From Micromonospora sediminicola (GTDB lineage: Bacteria; Actinomycetota; Actinomycetes; Mycobacteriales; Micromonosporaceae), in contig NZ_FLRH01000003.1 of the NCBI RefSeq assembly GCF_900089585.1, positions 3,982,501 to 4,046,500 on the forward strand: a DNA stretch of 64,000 bases. Reading direction: 5' to 3'. How positions within the stretch are numbered: the stretch's first letter is position 1; each line of letters starts with the position of its first letter. Under the pieces are notes generated by a model, which was given only the letters and a program-made list of their open reading frames with translations, made no database searches and was not told where the DNA came from. Positions 1 to 8,623 of the stretch are shown piece after piece. Position numbers and translations under genes: made by a program.

Positions 1-26
1 GACGATCGCGTAGTTGGCTCGACGGC

Positions 27-770
27 ATGGCCCGCATCGCGTACCACGACGCGGACGCCGAGGCGTTCGCCGCGACCCGTCACCTCCCCGACGACGGCCT
101 CACCGCCTGGCGCGCGGCCGTCACCCGCCACCTCGACCCGCGTCCCGGCATGCGGGTGCTCGACCTGGGCGCCGGCACCGGCAGCTGGGCCCGCGCCTTC
201 ACCACCTGGTTCCCCGGCGTCGAGGTCGTCGCCGTCGAGCCGTCGGCGGCGATGCGCGCCCGCTGCGCGTTCGCCCCACTCGTCGCGGGCGACGCCCGGA
301 ACATCCCGCTGGCCGACCGGAGCCTCGACGGCGTGTGGCTGTCCACCGTCATCCACCACGTGCCCGACCTGGCCGCCGCGGCGCGCGAGCTGCGCCGGGT
401 GCTGCGGCCCGGCGAACCCGTGCTGATCCGGTCCGCATTCGCCGGGCGGCACGAGGCGATCACCCTGTTCCGCTTCTTCCCGGAGGCGATCCGCGTGCTC
501 GACTCCTACCCCGGCATCGCCGACGTGGAAGCCGCCTTCGCCGCCGCCGGGTTCGCCACCGTCGCGGTCGAGCCGGTTCCGCAGGTCACCGCGCCGTCGC
601 TGCGGGAGGCGGCCGCCGGCCTGCGGCGGGAGGCGCACACCCCGCTTCAGCTGATCACCGACGACGAGTACGCCGCCGGGACGGCGCGTCTCCGCGAGGC
701 CGCCCGGGTCGAGGTCGGACCGGTGATCGACGCGCTGGACCTGCTGGTTCTGCGCCGCGACGGCAGGTGA
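27..770 (+). CDS. Class I SAM-dependent methyltransferase
   Basis: This 247-residue protein has the Rossmann motif I VLDLGAGTGSWA at about residues 44-55. It continues with an acidic motif II (VVAVEPS) and a post-motif HHVPDLAAAARELRRVLRPG, the usual pattern of UbiE/Methyltransf_11 enzymes that transfer a methyl group from S-adenosylmethionine to a small molecule. The substrate cannot be read from the sequence. The ATG at 27 is the first in-frame start in the window and gives a normal family length, so the gene looks complete. No partner gene is adjacent, and the next gene starts 184 bp downstream. I am sure of the fold and cofactor, not of the acceptor. Confidence 0.85.
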   Translation: MARIAYHDADAEAFAATRHLPDDGLTAWRAAVTRHLDPRPGMRVLDLGAGTGSWARAFTTWFPGVEVVAVEPSAAMRARCAFAPLVAGDARNIPLADRSLDGVWLSTVIHHVPDLAAAARELRRVLRPGEPVLIRSAFAGRHEAITLFRFFPEAIRVLDSYPGIADVEAAFAAAGFATVAVEPVPQVTAPSLREAAAGLRREAHTPLQLITDDEYAAGTARLREAARVEVGPVIDALDLLVLRRDGR

Positions 771-811
771 GTCGTTACCGATATCAGCTCGACAGGGGGC
801 GGTGGGCCGTA

Positions 812-828
812 CCCCGCCCGGCGCGGGG
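812..828 (+). terminator. Small GC hairpin after the methyltransferase gene
   Basis: A 6-bp stem ccccgc / gcgggg with a 5-nt loop lies 42 bp after the methyltransferase stop. There is no T tract. It could be a weak terminator, or chance in GC-rich DNA. Confidence 0.25.
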
Positions 829-954
829 CGAGCCCTCGCGGGGCTGCCCGGCGGCGGCGCCGGTTCGGCACCGGGCGCACGGTCGCGGAGCTGCCCGGCC
901 GGGGCAGGCGCCGGACGGGCGGACGTCGACTGTGGACGCGGTTAGGGTGAGCGG

Positions 955-1851
955 ATGGGAACCCGCCGATGGACGGTCGTCGGCGCGCCGTCGAGCGCCG
1001 GCGCGCACACCCCCGGTGTCGAGCGCGCCCCGGCCGCCCTGCGCGCCGCCGGCCTGCTCGACCTGCTGGGCACGGCCGTCGACGTGGAGGACGCCGGCGA
1101 CACGGACGGCTTCCGGTGGCGGCCGGATCCGGCGTACCCCCGGGGTCAGAACGCGGGCGCGGTGGCCGGCGTCGCCGCGGAGGTGGCCGCGGGCGTCGCG
1201 GCGGCGGTGGGCCGGGGGCGGACGCCGCTGGTGCTCGGCGGCGACTGCACCGTGACGATCGGCCTGGTGGCGGGGTGCGCGCGGGCCGGCCTGTCGCCGG
1301 CGCTGGTCTACGTGGACGGCGGGCCGGATCTCTACACGCCGCTGACCCGGCCGAACGGGAACCTGGACGCCACCGGCCTGGCGCACCTGCTCGGGCTGCC
1401 GGGGACGCTGCCGGAGGTGGCGGCGGTCGGGCCGAGTGTGCCGCTGCTGTCGCCGGAGCGGGTGGTGGTCTACGGGGACTCCCTGCCCCGGGGAGACCAC
1501 GAGCGGGAGCTCGTGGCGGAGCTGGGGCTGGCCTACGTGCCGGCCGAGGAGGTGCACGCCGACCCGGGGGCGGCGGCACGCCGGGCCCGGGTGGTGGCGG
1601 AGGGCGCGGCGGACGGGTTCGTGGTGCACTTCGACGTGGACGTGCTGCGGTTCGTCGACGCGCCACTGGCCGACGTGCCCGAGCCGTTCGGGCTCAGCCT
1701 GGCCGAGGCGGCGGCGACGTTGGCGGAGCTGGTGGCGAGCCCGCGGTTCGTCGGGTTGTCGGTCACCGAGATCAACCCCGATCACCTGCCGGACGGTGAG
1801 ATGCTCCCCCAGTTCGTCCGCGCGTTGGCCGGGGCGCTGAACGGGGGCTAG
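955..1851 (+). CDS. Arginase/ureohydrolase-fold protein with altered metal ligands
   Basis: The 298-residue protein has the layout of the arginase/agmatinase superfamily. It has GGDCT at 95-99, DGGPD at 121-125, an aspartate pair in DVDVLRFVDAP at 227-237 and the late GLSVTEINP strand. In canonical manganese enzymes the first two motifs are GGDH and DAHxD, so both metal-binding histidines are replaced here (by Cys98 and Gly123) while the aspartates remain. It may hold a different metal set, act on a non-guanidino substrate, or be inactive. The start is the ATG at 955. Its stop overlaps the convergent Nudix gene by 4 bp. The family is secure; catalytic function is uncertain. Confidence 0.75.
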   Translation: MGTRRWTVVGAPSSAGAHTPGVERAPAALRAAGLLDLLGTAVDVEDAGDTDGFRWRPDPAYPRGQNAGAVAGVAAEVAAGVAAAVGRGRTPLVLGGDCTVTIGLVAGCARAGLSPALVYVDGGPDLYTPLTRPNGNLDATGLAHLLGLPGTLPEVAAVGPSVPLLSPERVVVYGDSLPRGDHERELVAELGLAYVPAEEVHADPGAAARRARVVAEGAADGFVVHFDVDVLRFVDAPLADVPEPFGLSLAEAAATLAELVASPRFVGLSVTEINPDHLPDGEMLPQFVRALAGALNGG

Positions 1852-2258
1852 GCGTCCGCAAGGTGCAGCGGCAGGACCTTCGCGGTGCTGATCGCCAGCG
1901 GGCGGTCGAGCACCTGGTCCCGGGGCACGAAGACCATCGCCTGCCCCTCGCCGAGCACCACGTCCTCCTGCCGCGCGTCGGTGACACCGCGGAAGACGTA
2001 CACGGTGACGTCGTGCCCGAAGCCCTCCTCGTAGGGGCGGGGGCCGCTCCACAGCAGGTGCAACTCGCCGGCGGTCAGGCCGGTCTCCTCGCGTAGCTCC
2101 CGACGGGCGGCCTGTTCCGGCGTCTCCCCCGGCTCGATGCTCCCGCCGGGCAGGCTCCACTGGTGCGGCGACACGGTGGTGTTCCCGTCGCGGTGCTGCA
2201 TCAGCACCGCGCCGGCCCGGTCGACGAGCAGGACGAGGGCGACGTCGTAGAAGGCCAC
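1848..2258 (-). CDS. Nudix hydrolase
   Basis: The gene has a perfect Nudix box, G-x5-E-x7-R-E-L-x-E-E-x-G-L, beginning GSIEPGE and ending RELREETGL. Proteins of this size (136 residues from the start chosen) hydrolyse nucleoside diphosphates linked to another moiety, often as housecleaning enzymes or (d)NTP pyrophosphatases. I chose the GTG at 2258, just before VAFYDVALVLLVD, because it begins the conserved first strand. The open frame runs further upstream, but that extension overlaps the divergent dehydrogenase gene and looks non-coding. No strong ribosome site decides the start. The substrate is unknown. Confidence 0.8.
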   Translation of the reverse strand: MAFYDVALVLLVDRAGAVLMQHRDGNTTVSPHQWSLPGGSIEPGETPEQAARRELREETGLTAGELHLLWSGPRPYEEGFGHDVTVYVFRGVTDARQEDVVLGEGQAMVFVPRDQVLDRPLAISTAKVLPLHLADA

Positions 2259-2301
2259 GGCCCCGAGGATGCCACACTCCCCCACTTTCCTCCGATGCGG
2301 A

Positions 2302-2346
2302 CGAAAGTTCCGATAGAAGCACCGAAAGCTATAGACATATAGACAT
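2302..2346 (+). promoter_or_regulatory. Candidate promoter/operator before the sugar-dehydrogenase operon
   Basis: Within the divergent 151-bp gap lies cgaaagttccg (2302-2312), close to the palindromic CGAAAGTTTCG type of actinomycete sugar-regulator site. It is followed by ccgaaag (2322-2328) and a tandem atagacat atagacat (2331-2346), an unusually AT-rich stretch that could supply a -10 element. The binding protein is not evident. Confidence 0.35.
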
Positions 2347-2409
2347 GCCTTTTGTAGCGTCGGCCACATCCCACGACCTGCCCGACCCGTCCCGAGCAAG
2401 GAGAGGCAG

Positions 2410-4521
2410 TTGACTGGACGACTCGCACTCGCCGTGGCCACGCTCACCGTCACGGCCCTCGTCGCCACCCCCACCGTCGCCACCGCCGCCCCCGGCACCG
2501 CCGCGCCACCACCGGACAGCGCCTTCCAGAAGGTGACCCTCAACGACCATCCCGGCGAACCGATGGACCTGGCGGTGCTGCCCGACCGCCGGGTGCTGCA
2601 CGTGACCCGCGCCGGCGAGGTCTGGCTGCACAACCCCGCCACCGGCCGCAACACGGTCGCCGCCACGCTCGACGTCTACCGGCACGACGAGGAGGGCCTG
2701 CAGAACGTCGCCGTCGACCCGAACTTCGGCCGGGGCGGCAACAACTGGGTCTACCTCTACTACTCGCCGCCGATGGACACCCCGGTCGACGACCCGGCCA
2801 CTCCCGACGTCAACGAGGGCGACGCCCCGGCCTGGGGCACCGAGGCGGACTTCGCGCCGTTCCGGGGCGTGCTGCGCCTGTCCCGGTTCCGGCTGGTGAA
2901 GGACACCCTCGACCTGCGCACCGAGCAGAGGATCCTGGACGTGCCGGTCGACCGGGGCATCTGCTGCCACGTCGGCGGCGACATCGTCTTCGACGCCAGG
3001 GGCAACCTCTACCTGTCCACCGGCGACGACACCAACCCGTTCGAGTCCGGCGGCTACGCGCCGATCGACGAACGACCGGGCCGCAACCCGGCGTACGACG
3101 CGCAGCGCACCGCGGCCAACACCAACGACCTGCGCGGCAAGATCCTGCGGATCAGGGTCGGCGCCGACGGGTCGTACTCGATCCCGGACGGCAACCTGTT
3201 CCGCCGGGGCGCCCCGGGCACCCGTCCGGAGATCTACCTGATGGGCGTGCGCAACCCGTTCCGCATCGAGGTGAACCGGAACACCGGTGAGCTGTACGTG
3301 GCCGACTACTCCCCCGACGCCCGCGAGGCCGACCCGACGCGCGGACCGGCCGGGCACGGCAAGTGGCTCGCCACCCGTCGGGCCGGCAACTTCGGCTGGC
3401 CCTACTGCGCCACCGCGGAACTGCCCTACGTCGACCACGACTTCGCCACCGGAACGTCCGGGGCGCCGTTCGACTGCGCCGCGCCGGTCAACGACTCGCC
3501 GCACAACACCGGGCTGCGCAAGCTGCCCCCGGTGCAGCAGCCGCAGGTGGCGTACACGTACGGCGACTCACCACAGTTCCCCGAACTCGGCGACGGGGGC
3601 ATCGGCCCGATGGCCGGCCCGGCGTACGACTTCGACCGCCGCGCCACCCGGGGCCGCACCGCGGTGGCCTGGCCGTCGTACTACGACGGGCTGCCGCTGT
3701 TCCACGAGTGGACCCGCGACTACGTCAAGGCCTTCCGGCAGGACAAGCGGGGCGCGGTGACCGGGATCGAGCCGGTGCTGCCCTCGGTCGTCTTCGACAA
3801 CCCGATGGACCTGGAGTTCGGCCCGGACGGCGCGCTCTACGTGCTGGAGTACGGCGACGGTTACTTCAGCGAGAACCCGGACGCGCAGCTCGCCCGGATC
3901 GACCACATCGGCTTCACCGGCAACCACACGCCGGTGCCGGCGGCGTCCGCCACCCCCACCGCCGGGGTCACCCCGCTGACCGTCACCTTCTCCAGCGCGG
4001 GCACCACCGACGCCGACGGCGACCGGCTGCGCTACGAGTGGTACCTCGACGACGACGACCGGGTCGACTCGCGCGCGCCGAACCCGACGTTCACCTACCG
4101 GGAGAACGGCCTCTACCGGGCGACGCTGACGGTCACCGACCAGGTGGGCCGCTCCGCGTCGACCGAGGTGCAGGTCGTGGTCGGCAACGCCCCGCCGGTG
4201 GTCGAGCTGGTCGATCCGGTCGAGGGCCAGCCGTTCGCCTTCGGCGACACCGTCACCTTCCAGGTGCGGGTGACCGACGACCAGCCGGTGGACTGCGCCC
4301 GGGTCACCGTCACCTACATCCTCGGCCACGACAGCCACGGCCACCCGCAGACCACGGCCAGCGGGTGCACCGGCTCGATCACCACCACCGTCCCGGAGGG
4401 ACACGACCCGGAGACCGACAACCTCACCGGCGTCTTCGTCGCCAGCTACACCGACGCCGGCAGCGACGGCCTGCCTCCGCTGACCGGCACCGACCAGGTC
4501 GTCCTGGTCCCCTCCGCGTAG
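2410..4521 (+). CDS. Secreted glucose/sorbosone dehydrogenase-like protein with PKD domain
   Basis: This 703-residue protein starts with a Sec signal peptide (hydrophobic to about residue 26, ending VATAAPG). It then has the six-bladed beta-propeller of the soluble PQQ-type glucose/sorbosone dehydrogenase family, with repeats such as EGLQNVAVDPNF, GGDIVFDARGNLYLSTGDD and MDLEFGPDGALYVLEYG. From about 515 to 600 is a PKD domain (DADGDRLRYEWYLD, NGLYRATLTVTD). It probably oxidises or binds extracellular sugars; PQQ use is inferred from the family. The start is TTG at 2410, supported by aaggagaggcag 1-12 nt upstream. The next gene follows after 22 bp and is also exported, so the two form an operon for extracellular sugar handling. 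Confidence 0.85.
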   Translation: MTGRLALAVATLTVTALVATPTVATAAPGTAAPPPDSAFQKVTLNDHPGEPMDLAVLPDRRVLHVTRAGEVWLHNPATGRNTVAATLDVYRHDEEGLQNVAVDPNFGRGGNNWVYLYYSPPMDTPVDDPATPDVNEGDAPAWGTEADFAPFRGVLRLSRFRLVKDTLDLRTEQRILDVPVDRGICCHVGGDIVFDARGNLYLSTGDDTNPFESGGYAPIDERPGRNPAYDAQRTAANTNDLRGKILRIRVGADGSYSIPDGNLFRRGAPGTRPEIYLMGVRNPFRIEVNRNTGELYVADYSPDAREADPTRGPAGHGKWLATRRAGNFGWPYCATAELPYVDHDFATGTSGAPFDCAAPVNDSPHNTGLRKLPPVQQPQVAYTYGDSPQFPELGDGGIGPMAGPAYDFDRRATRGRTAVAWPSYYDGLPLFHEWTRDYVKAFRQDKRGAVTGIEPVLPSVVFDNPMDLEFGPDGALYVLEYGDGYFSENPDAQLARIDHIGFTGNHTPVPAASATPTAGVTPLTVTFSSAGTTDADGDRLRYEWYLDDDDRVDSRAPNPTFTYRENGLYRATLTVTDQVGRSASTEVQVVVGNAPPVVELVDPVEGQPFAFGDTVTFQVRVTDDQPVDCARVTVTYILGHDSHGHPQTTASGCTGSITTTVPEGHDPETDNLTGVFVASYTDAGSDGLPPLTGTDQVVLVPSA

Positions 4522-4543
4522 GAACCGCGAAAAGGAGAAAGCC

Positions 4544-5485
4544 ATGTGCTACGGATTCGACGGGGAGGCCGCGCTGCGGCAGTCCCTGGACCGACGCAAC
4601 CTGCTGCGCGGCTCGCTGGCGGCGCTGGCCGGTGTCGGGCTGGCCTCCGGGCTCGGCGCGACCGCCGCCCAGGCCGGCGGGCACCACCACGGGCGGCGGC
4701 ACGTGCCGAAGGAGCTGATCAGCATCCAGCTCTGGACGGTCCGCGACGCGCTCAACGGCTCACCCGGCTACGACGCGACGCTGGCCCACCTGGCCCGGAT
4801 CGGCTACCCCCGGGTGGAGCTGGCGCTGGGCTACTTCGGCCGCACCGCCGGGCAGCTGCGCCGGTTCCTCGACGGCATCGGCATCAAGGCCAGCTCCAGC
4901 CACGACGGCATCGCCGCCGACGCGGCCGGGCTGGAACAGAAGATCGCCAACGCCCGCACGCTGGGCCAGCGCTTCATGGTGGTGCCGTACCTGAACTCCG
5001 ACAAGGAGGACGACTGGAAGCGGTGGGCGGAGCAGATGAACGTCGAGGCCGCCGCGGCGCGCAAGGCCGGCCTGCGCTACGGCTACCACAACCACGCCCA
5101 CGAGTTCACCATCGACTTCGGCAACGGCCGACGCCCGTGGGACGTGCTGACCGAGGAACTCGACCCGCGCCTGGTCCACCTGGAGATCGACCTCTACTGG
5201 GCGGTGACCGGCGGCATCAACTCCGGTGAGGGCCTCGAGGACCCGGAGGGCTTCGCGCTCGACGTGATCCGCTGCGCGCCGCAGCGGGTCCTGCAGTACC
5301 ACGTGAAGGACCGCGACCCGGCCACCGGCGACATGGCCGACCTGGGTACCGGGATGATCGACTTCGCCCGCATCTTCCGCCGGCACCAGGTGCTGGAGTA
5401 CATCGTGGAGAACGACACCCCGGACGTGACCCCGCAGCAGACCGCCGCCGTCGGCTACCGCTACCTGCGCCGGCTGACCTACTGA
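4544..5485 (+). CDS. Tat-exported sugar isomerase/epimerase-like TIM barrel
   Basis: The 313-residue protein opens with a twin-arginine signal, DRRNLLRG followed by a hydrophobic segment and AQAGG. The mature part is a xylose-isomerase-like TIM barrel (IQLWTVRDAL, GYPRVELALGYFG, YGYHNHAHEF, LEIDLYWAVTGG, VLQYHVKDRD, EYIVENDTP), with Glu/His/Asp metal-ligand positions typical of sugar phosphate isomerase/epimerases. Tat export implies folding with a cofactor before secretion. ATG at 4544 follows a good ribosome site (aaaaggagaaag). It is downstream of, and likely co-transcribed with, the secreted dehydrogenase-like gene. The sugar is unknown. Confidence 0.85.
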   Translation: MCYGFDGEAALRQSLDRRNLLRGSLAALAGVGLASGLGATAAQAGGHHHGRRHVPKELISIQLWTVRDALNGSPGYDATLAHLARIGYPRVELALGYFGRTAGQLRRFLDGIGIKASSSHDGIAADAAGLEQKIANARTLGQRFMVVPYLNSDKEDDWKRWAEQMNVEAAAARKAGLRYGYHNHAHEFTIDFGNGRRPWDVLTEELDPRLVHLEIDLYWAVTGGINSGEGLEDPEGFALDVIRCAPQRVLQYHVKDRDPATGDMADLGTGMIDFARIFRRHQVLEYIVENDTPDVTPQQTAAVGYRYLRRLTY

Positions 5486-5495
5486 CGCACGCCCG

Positions 5496-5534
5496 GCGAC
5501 GCCGGGGCCGGCCCACCGCCGGCCCCGGCGTCGC
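5496..5534 (+). terminator. Strong GC hairpin terminator
   Basis: A perfect 17-bp inverted repeat (5496-5512 and 5518-5534) with a ccacc loop begins 11 bp after the isomerase stop. There is no U tract, which is common for actinomycete terminators. Confidence 0.8.
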
Positions 5535-5608
5535 GCGTGGTGGGGCCCCCGGCCGCCGCCGGACGTGGCACGCTCGGGTGGGTCACGCACCGACCGAGGG
5601 GGTACGCG

Positions 5609-6226
5609 ATGACCGACGAGCCGGACGAGGTCCACTACGACCGTCTCTACCGCGACACCCAGCGCCCGCCCTGGGAGATCGGCGGCCCGCAGCCGGCGCT
5701 CGCCGCGGTCCTTGACACCGGGGTACGCGGCCCCCGCGTGCTCGACGTCGGCTGCGGCACCGGTGAGCTGGCTCTGGCGTTGGCCCGGCGGGGCCTCGAC
5801 GTGACCGGTGTCGACCTCTCCCCGGTGGCGATCGACCTGGCCCGGGCCAAGGCCGCCGAGGCGGGTCTGCCGGTGCGCTTCGAGGTGTGCGACGCCACCC
5901 GGATCCCGGTGCCGGACACGCCGTACGACTCGGTGTTCGACTCCGGGCTGCTGCACACGCTGGACCGCCGCGGCGCGGCCGTCGGCGACTACCTGGCGCT
6001 GCTGCCACGCCTGACCGCGCCGGGCGGCGCCGTGTTCGTGCTGGCGGTGTCGCCGGAGGCCGGCCAGGACTTCGGCCTGGCCGCCGACACCCTGCGCGCG
6101 GCGTTTCCCGAGCCGACCTGGACGGGGACCACTGTCGCGCCGATCGACGTGCTGGCCCGGGTCGAGTCCGGTGAGTTGCGCCTGGCCGGCAACCTCCTGC
6201 GCACCGTGCGCTCCGAGGCGTCGTGA
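5609..6226 (+). CDS. Class I SAM-dependent methyltransferase
   Basis: This 205-residue methyltransferase has motif I VLDVGCGTGELAL at about 44-56, motif II VTGVDLSP, and the small-molecule methyltransferase motif SVFDSGLLHTLD. ATG at 5609 is preceded by gaggggg and opens MTDEPDEVHYDRLYRD; the upstream extension of the frame runs into the terminator region and is rejected. Its stop overlaps the GTG of the next methyltransferase (gtga), so the two are translationally coupled and may act on the same or related substrate. The acceptor is unknown. Confidence 0.83.
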   Translation: MTDEPDEVHYDRLYRDTQRPPWEIGGPQPALAAVLDTGVRGPRVLDVGCGTGELALALARRGLDVTGVDLSPVAIDLARAKAAEAGLPVRFEVCDATRIPVPDTPYDSVFDSGLLHTLDRRGAAVGDYLALLPRLTAPGGAVFVLAVSPEAGQDFGLAADTLRAAFPEPTWTGTTVAPIDVLARVESGELRLAGNLLRTVRSEAS

Positions 6227-6867
6227 CGGATCTCGGCAACCAGTCGCGGTACTGGAACTCGACCGGGACGTCGAAGACCTTCGGACACCCGGTCGATCCC
6301 GCGTGGCTGGACGGCGTCGACCGGCGGGCCCGCGTCCTCGACTACGGGTGTGGGTACGGCCGGCTGGCAGGGCTGCTCGCGGAGTGGGGCTTCGAGAACG
6401 TGGAGGGGGTGGACGTCGCTCCCCGCCTCGTCGCCCGCGCCCGGGAGCGGCATCCGGGCACGCGGTTCACGGTCCTGGACCGTCCGCCCCATCTGGATGT
6501 TCCTGACGGCGGTGTCGACGTGGTGCTGCTGTTCGCCGTCTTGACCTGCCTGCCCGACGACGCCGCGCAGCGGGCCCTGGTGCGGGAGCTGCACCGGGTG
6601 CTGCGGCCCGGTGGACGGCTGTACCTCAGCGACCTGTGTCTCCAGGACGACCTCCGCAACCTTGCCCGGTATGAGCGGTTCGCCGGAAAGTACGGCACCT
6701 ACGGAATCTTCGAGACCGGTGACGGGGCGGTGTGTCGACACCACACCGTGGACTGGTGGGACGATCTGCTGGCTGATTTCACCCTGGTCGCCGGCCGGGA
6801 GGTCGCGGTGGAGACGATGAACGGCCACCCGGCCCGGGCCACCCAGCGACTGCTGACCAGGCCGTGA
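6223..6867 (+). CDS. Class I SAM-dependent methyltransferase, coupled to the previous gene
   Basis: The 214-residue protein has motif I VLDYGCGYGRLAGLL at about 35-49, motif II VEGVDVAP, and ELHRVLRPGGRLYLSDL, typical of the Methyltransf_11/25 type. It starts at GTG 6223 inside the stop of the preceding methyltransferase. Sequence similarity between the pair is limited to the core motifs, so they are not a recent duplication. The likely role is small-molecule methylation; the substrate cannot be deduced. Confidence 0.83.
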   Translation: MTDLGNQSRYWNSTGTSKTFGHPVDPAWLDGVDRRARVLDYGCGYGRLAGLLAEWGFENVEGVDVAPRLVARARERHPGTRFTVLDRPPHLDVPDGGVDVVLLFAVLTCLPDDAAQRALVRELHRVLRPGGRLYLSDLCLQDDLRNLARYERFAGKYGTYGIFETGDGAVCRHHTVDWWDDLLADFTLVAGREVAVETMNGHPARATQRLLTRP

Positions 6868-6895
6868 GTGCGGGACGGCGGGGCGCGCAGGCGGG

Positions 6896-7405
6896 TCAGC
6901 GGCGCCAGTGCTGGCGCGGGGCGTAGCCGTCGCGGCGCAGCCAGTGCTCGGTGTAGACGATCCGGTCCGCCTCGACGACGACGAGCGTCTCCTCGGGCGG
7001 CTCGGACAGGGGGCGGCCGCGCTCGACGTGCTCGTTCTGCCAGCGGAACGCCGACCAGTGGTGCGCGTGGTCGGGGTGGTCGGGGGTGAGCACCCGGGCG
7101 GTGCCGAAGACCTGCGCGCCGCGGCTGCTGGCCAGCCCGACCAGGGGCGCGAAGACGGCGACGGACACACGCGGGTCGGCGGCGATGTTGCGCATCTTCG
7201 GTGAGCGCGGCGCGGCGGTGAACATCAGCGCGAAGTCGAGCGGGTAGTAGCGCACCGGGGTGGCCAGCGGCCCGTCCGGACCGGTGGTGGCGAGCACGCA
7301 CATGTTCTGCGACGACAGCAGGTTGAGGATGCGTTCCTCGAGCCGGTCCCGGTCCAGCTTCCCGGTGGGTGTCGGCCCGGCCAGCCACGGGTTCGTCACC
7401 GGCAC
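6896..7405 (-). CDS. Pyridoxamine 5'-phosphate oxidase-family FMN-binding protein
   Basis: The 169-residue protein has the split-barrel pattern of the PNPOx-like family: MCVLATTGPDGPLATPVRYY, MFTAAPRSPKMRNIAADPRVSVAVF, GTARVLT. Such proteins bind FMN or F420 and act as flavin oxidases or reductases. GTG at 7405 was preferred because gagga sits at proper spacing; a second GTG at 7399 is possible. Bases 7406-7471 separate it from the LacI gene on the same strand. The family is clear; the individual substrate is unknown. Confidence 0.72.
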   Translation of the reverse strand: MPVTNPWLAGPTPTGKLDRDRLEERILNLLSSQNMCVLATTGPDGPLATPVRYYPLDFALMFTAAPRSPKMRNIAADPRVSVAVFAPLVGLASSRGAQVFGTARVLTPDHPDHAHHWSAFRWQNEHVERGRPLSEPPEETLVVVEADRIVYTEHWLRRDGYAPRQHWRR

Positions 7406-7471
7406 GACGTGTCCTCGATCATGGCGGCACCCTACCGGGCCGCTCATCCACGGGTTGGCCGGCACCGGGGG

Positions 7472-8503
7472 TCACGCACCGAGCTTGGCGGTACTGGCTC
7501 GCACGACCACCTCGCCGTTCATGCGCACGATCCGCCGGCGGCGGCCGGTGTTCTCGGTGAGCGCCATCTCCATCGCCTTCTCGCCCAGTTGTTGCAGCGG
7601 CAGCGCCACGGTGGTCAGCGGCGGGGTCAGGTCGCGGACGACCGGGATGTCGTCGAAGCCGGCGACGGACACGTCGCCGGGCACGGACAGGCCGTGGTCG
7701 CGCAGTGCCGCGTACGCGCCGATGGCCATCACGTCGGTCAACGCGAACACGCAGGTGGCGTCCAGTCCGCGGGTGAGCAGCTCGGTCATCGCCTGGTAGC
7801 CGCCGTCGCGGGTGAACGGCCCCTCGACCACGGCGGCCGGGTCGAGCCTCACCCCGGCGGCGGTCAGCTCGTCGCGGAAGCCGCCGAGGCGGTCGATGAC
7901 GGTGGTGAGCGCGCGCGGGCCGGAGAGCACGGCGAAGCGGCGGTGGCCAAGCCCCAGCAGTGTGCGGGCCATGGCGGCGGCGCCGGCCCGGTTCTCCGGG
8001 AGCACGCTGTCGACCTTGAGGCTGCGGTGCCGGCTGACCACCGCGACCCGGCCCCCGCCGTCGAGGTAGGGCTTCAGCTCGGCCTCCATGGCCCGCTCCC
8101 AGCGGGTGTCCTCGAAGCCGGAGCCGATGAGCAGGATGGCCGGGGCGCGCTCGGCGCGCAGCATCGACACGTAGGCGATCTCCCGCTCCGGGTCGCGGAA
8201 CGTGCTGGCCAGCATGACCAGCAGGTCGTTGGCGCCGGCGACGCGCATGACGCCGCCGGCGACGGCGGCGAAGTAGGGGTCGGTGACGTCGTGGCAGATG
8301 ACGCCGACGGTGCGGTGGGAGGCGCCGGCCAGCGCCCGGGCGTGCGCGTTCGGGGTGTAGGCGAGCTGCGCGGCGGCGGCCAGGACGCGGTCGCGCAACT
8401 GCGGGGTGACGCGCATGCCGTTGAGCGCCCGGGAGGCCGTGGCCAGCGAGACGTCGGCGGCTCTGGCCACGTCTTCCAGGGTCACGTGCGTCCGTGGCTG
8501 CAT
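7472..8503 (-). CDS. LacI-family transcriptional repressor
   Basis: The 343-residue protein has the N-terminal LacI helix-turn-helix and hinge (VTLEDVARAADVSLATASRA, then LAYTPNAHARALA, about 7-60) followed by a periplasmic-binding-protein-like sensor domain (TVGVICHDVTDPYFA, VAGFDDIPVVRDLTPPLTTV). It is divergent from the sugar operon at 8624, and the 120-bp gap contains two LacI-type operators. It therefore most likely represses that operon and itself, released by a sugar or sugar acid. ATG at 8503 is preceded by agggggatatcg. Confidence 0.9.
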   Translation of the reverse strand: MQPRTHVTLEDVARAADVSLATASRALNGMRVTPQLRDRVLAAAAQLAYTPNAHARALAGASHRTVGVICHDVTDPYFAAVAGGVMRVAGANDLLVMLASTFRDPEREIAYVSMLRAERAPAILLIGSGFEDTRWERAMEAELKPYLDGGGRVAVVSRHRSLKVDSVLPENRAGAAAMARTLLGLGHRRFAVLSGPRALTTVIDRLGGFRDELTAAGVRLDPAAVVEGPFTRDGGYQAMTELLTRGLDATCVFALTDVMAIGAYAALRDHGLSVPGDVSVAGFDDIPVVRDLTPPLTTVALPLQQLGEKAMEMALTENTGRRRRIVRMNGEVVVRASTAKLGA

Positions 8504-8525
8504 CGATATCCCCCTACGGAACGTC

Positions 8526-8588
8526 TTGACCCGGCTGTCGGGGCGTGGCTACCGTAACATCCTGAAAGCGCTTACTGAAAGCGCATTC
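8526..8588 (+). promoter_or_regulatory. Promoter with two tandem LacI-type operators
   Basis: A -35-like TTGACC (8526-8531) and -10-like TACCGT (8550-8555) are separated by 18 bp. Directly downstream are two near-palindromes with the CG-centred LacI signature: gaaagcgcttac (8564-8575) and gaaagcgcattc (8577-8588), spaced 13 bp. Repressor bound there would block transcription start or escape toward 8624. Confidence 0.65.
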
Positions 8589-8623
8589 AGGAGCGTGACC
8601 GACCACCCCGGAAGGACACCCAC

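Noticed and set aside
14..1255. Plus-strand frame overlapping the first methyltransferase and the arginase-like gene
   Set aside because: Arg-rich shadow; the motifs are in the other frame.
2259..2666. N-terminal extension of the Nudix gene
   Set aside because: It overlaps the start and signal peptide of the divergent dehydrogenase gene and has no Nudix-related sequence.
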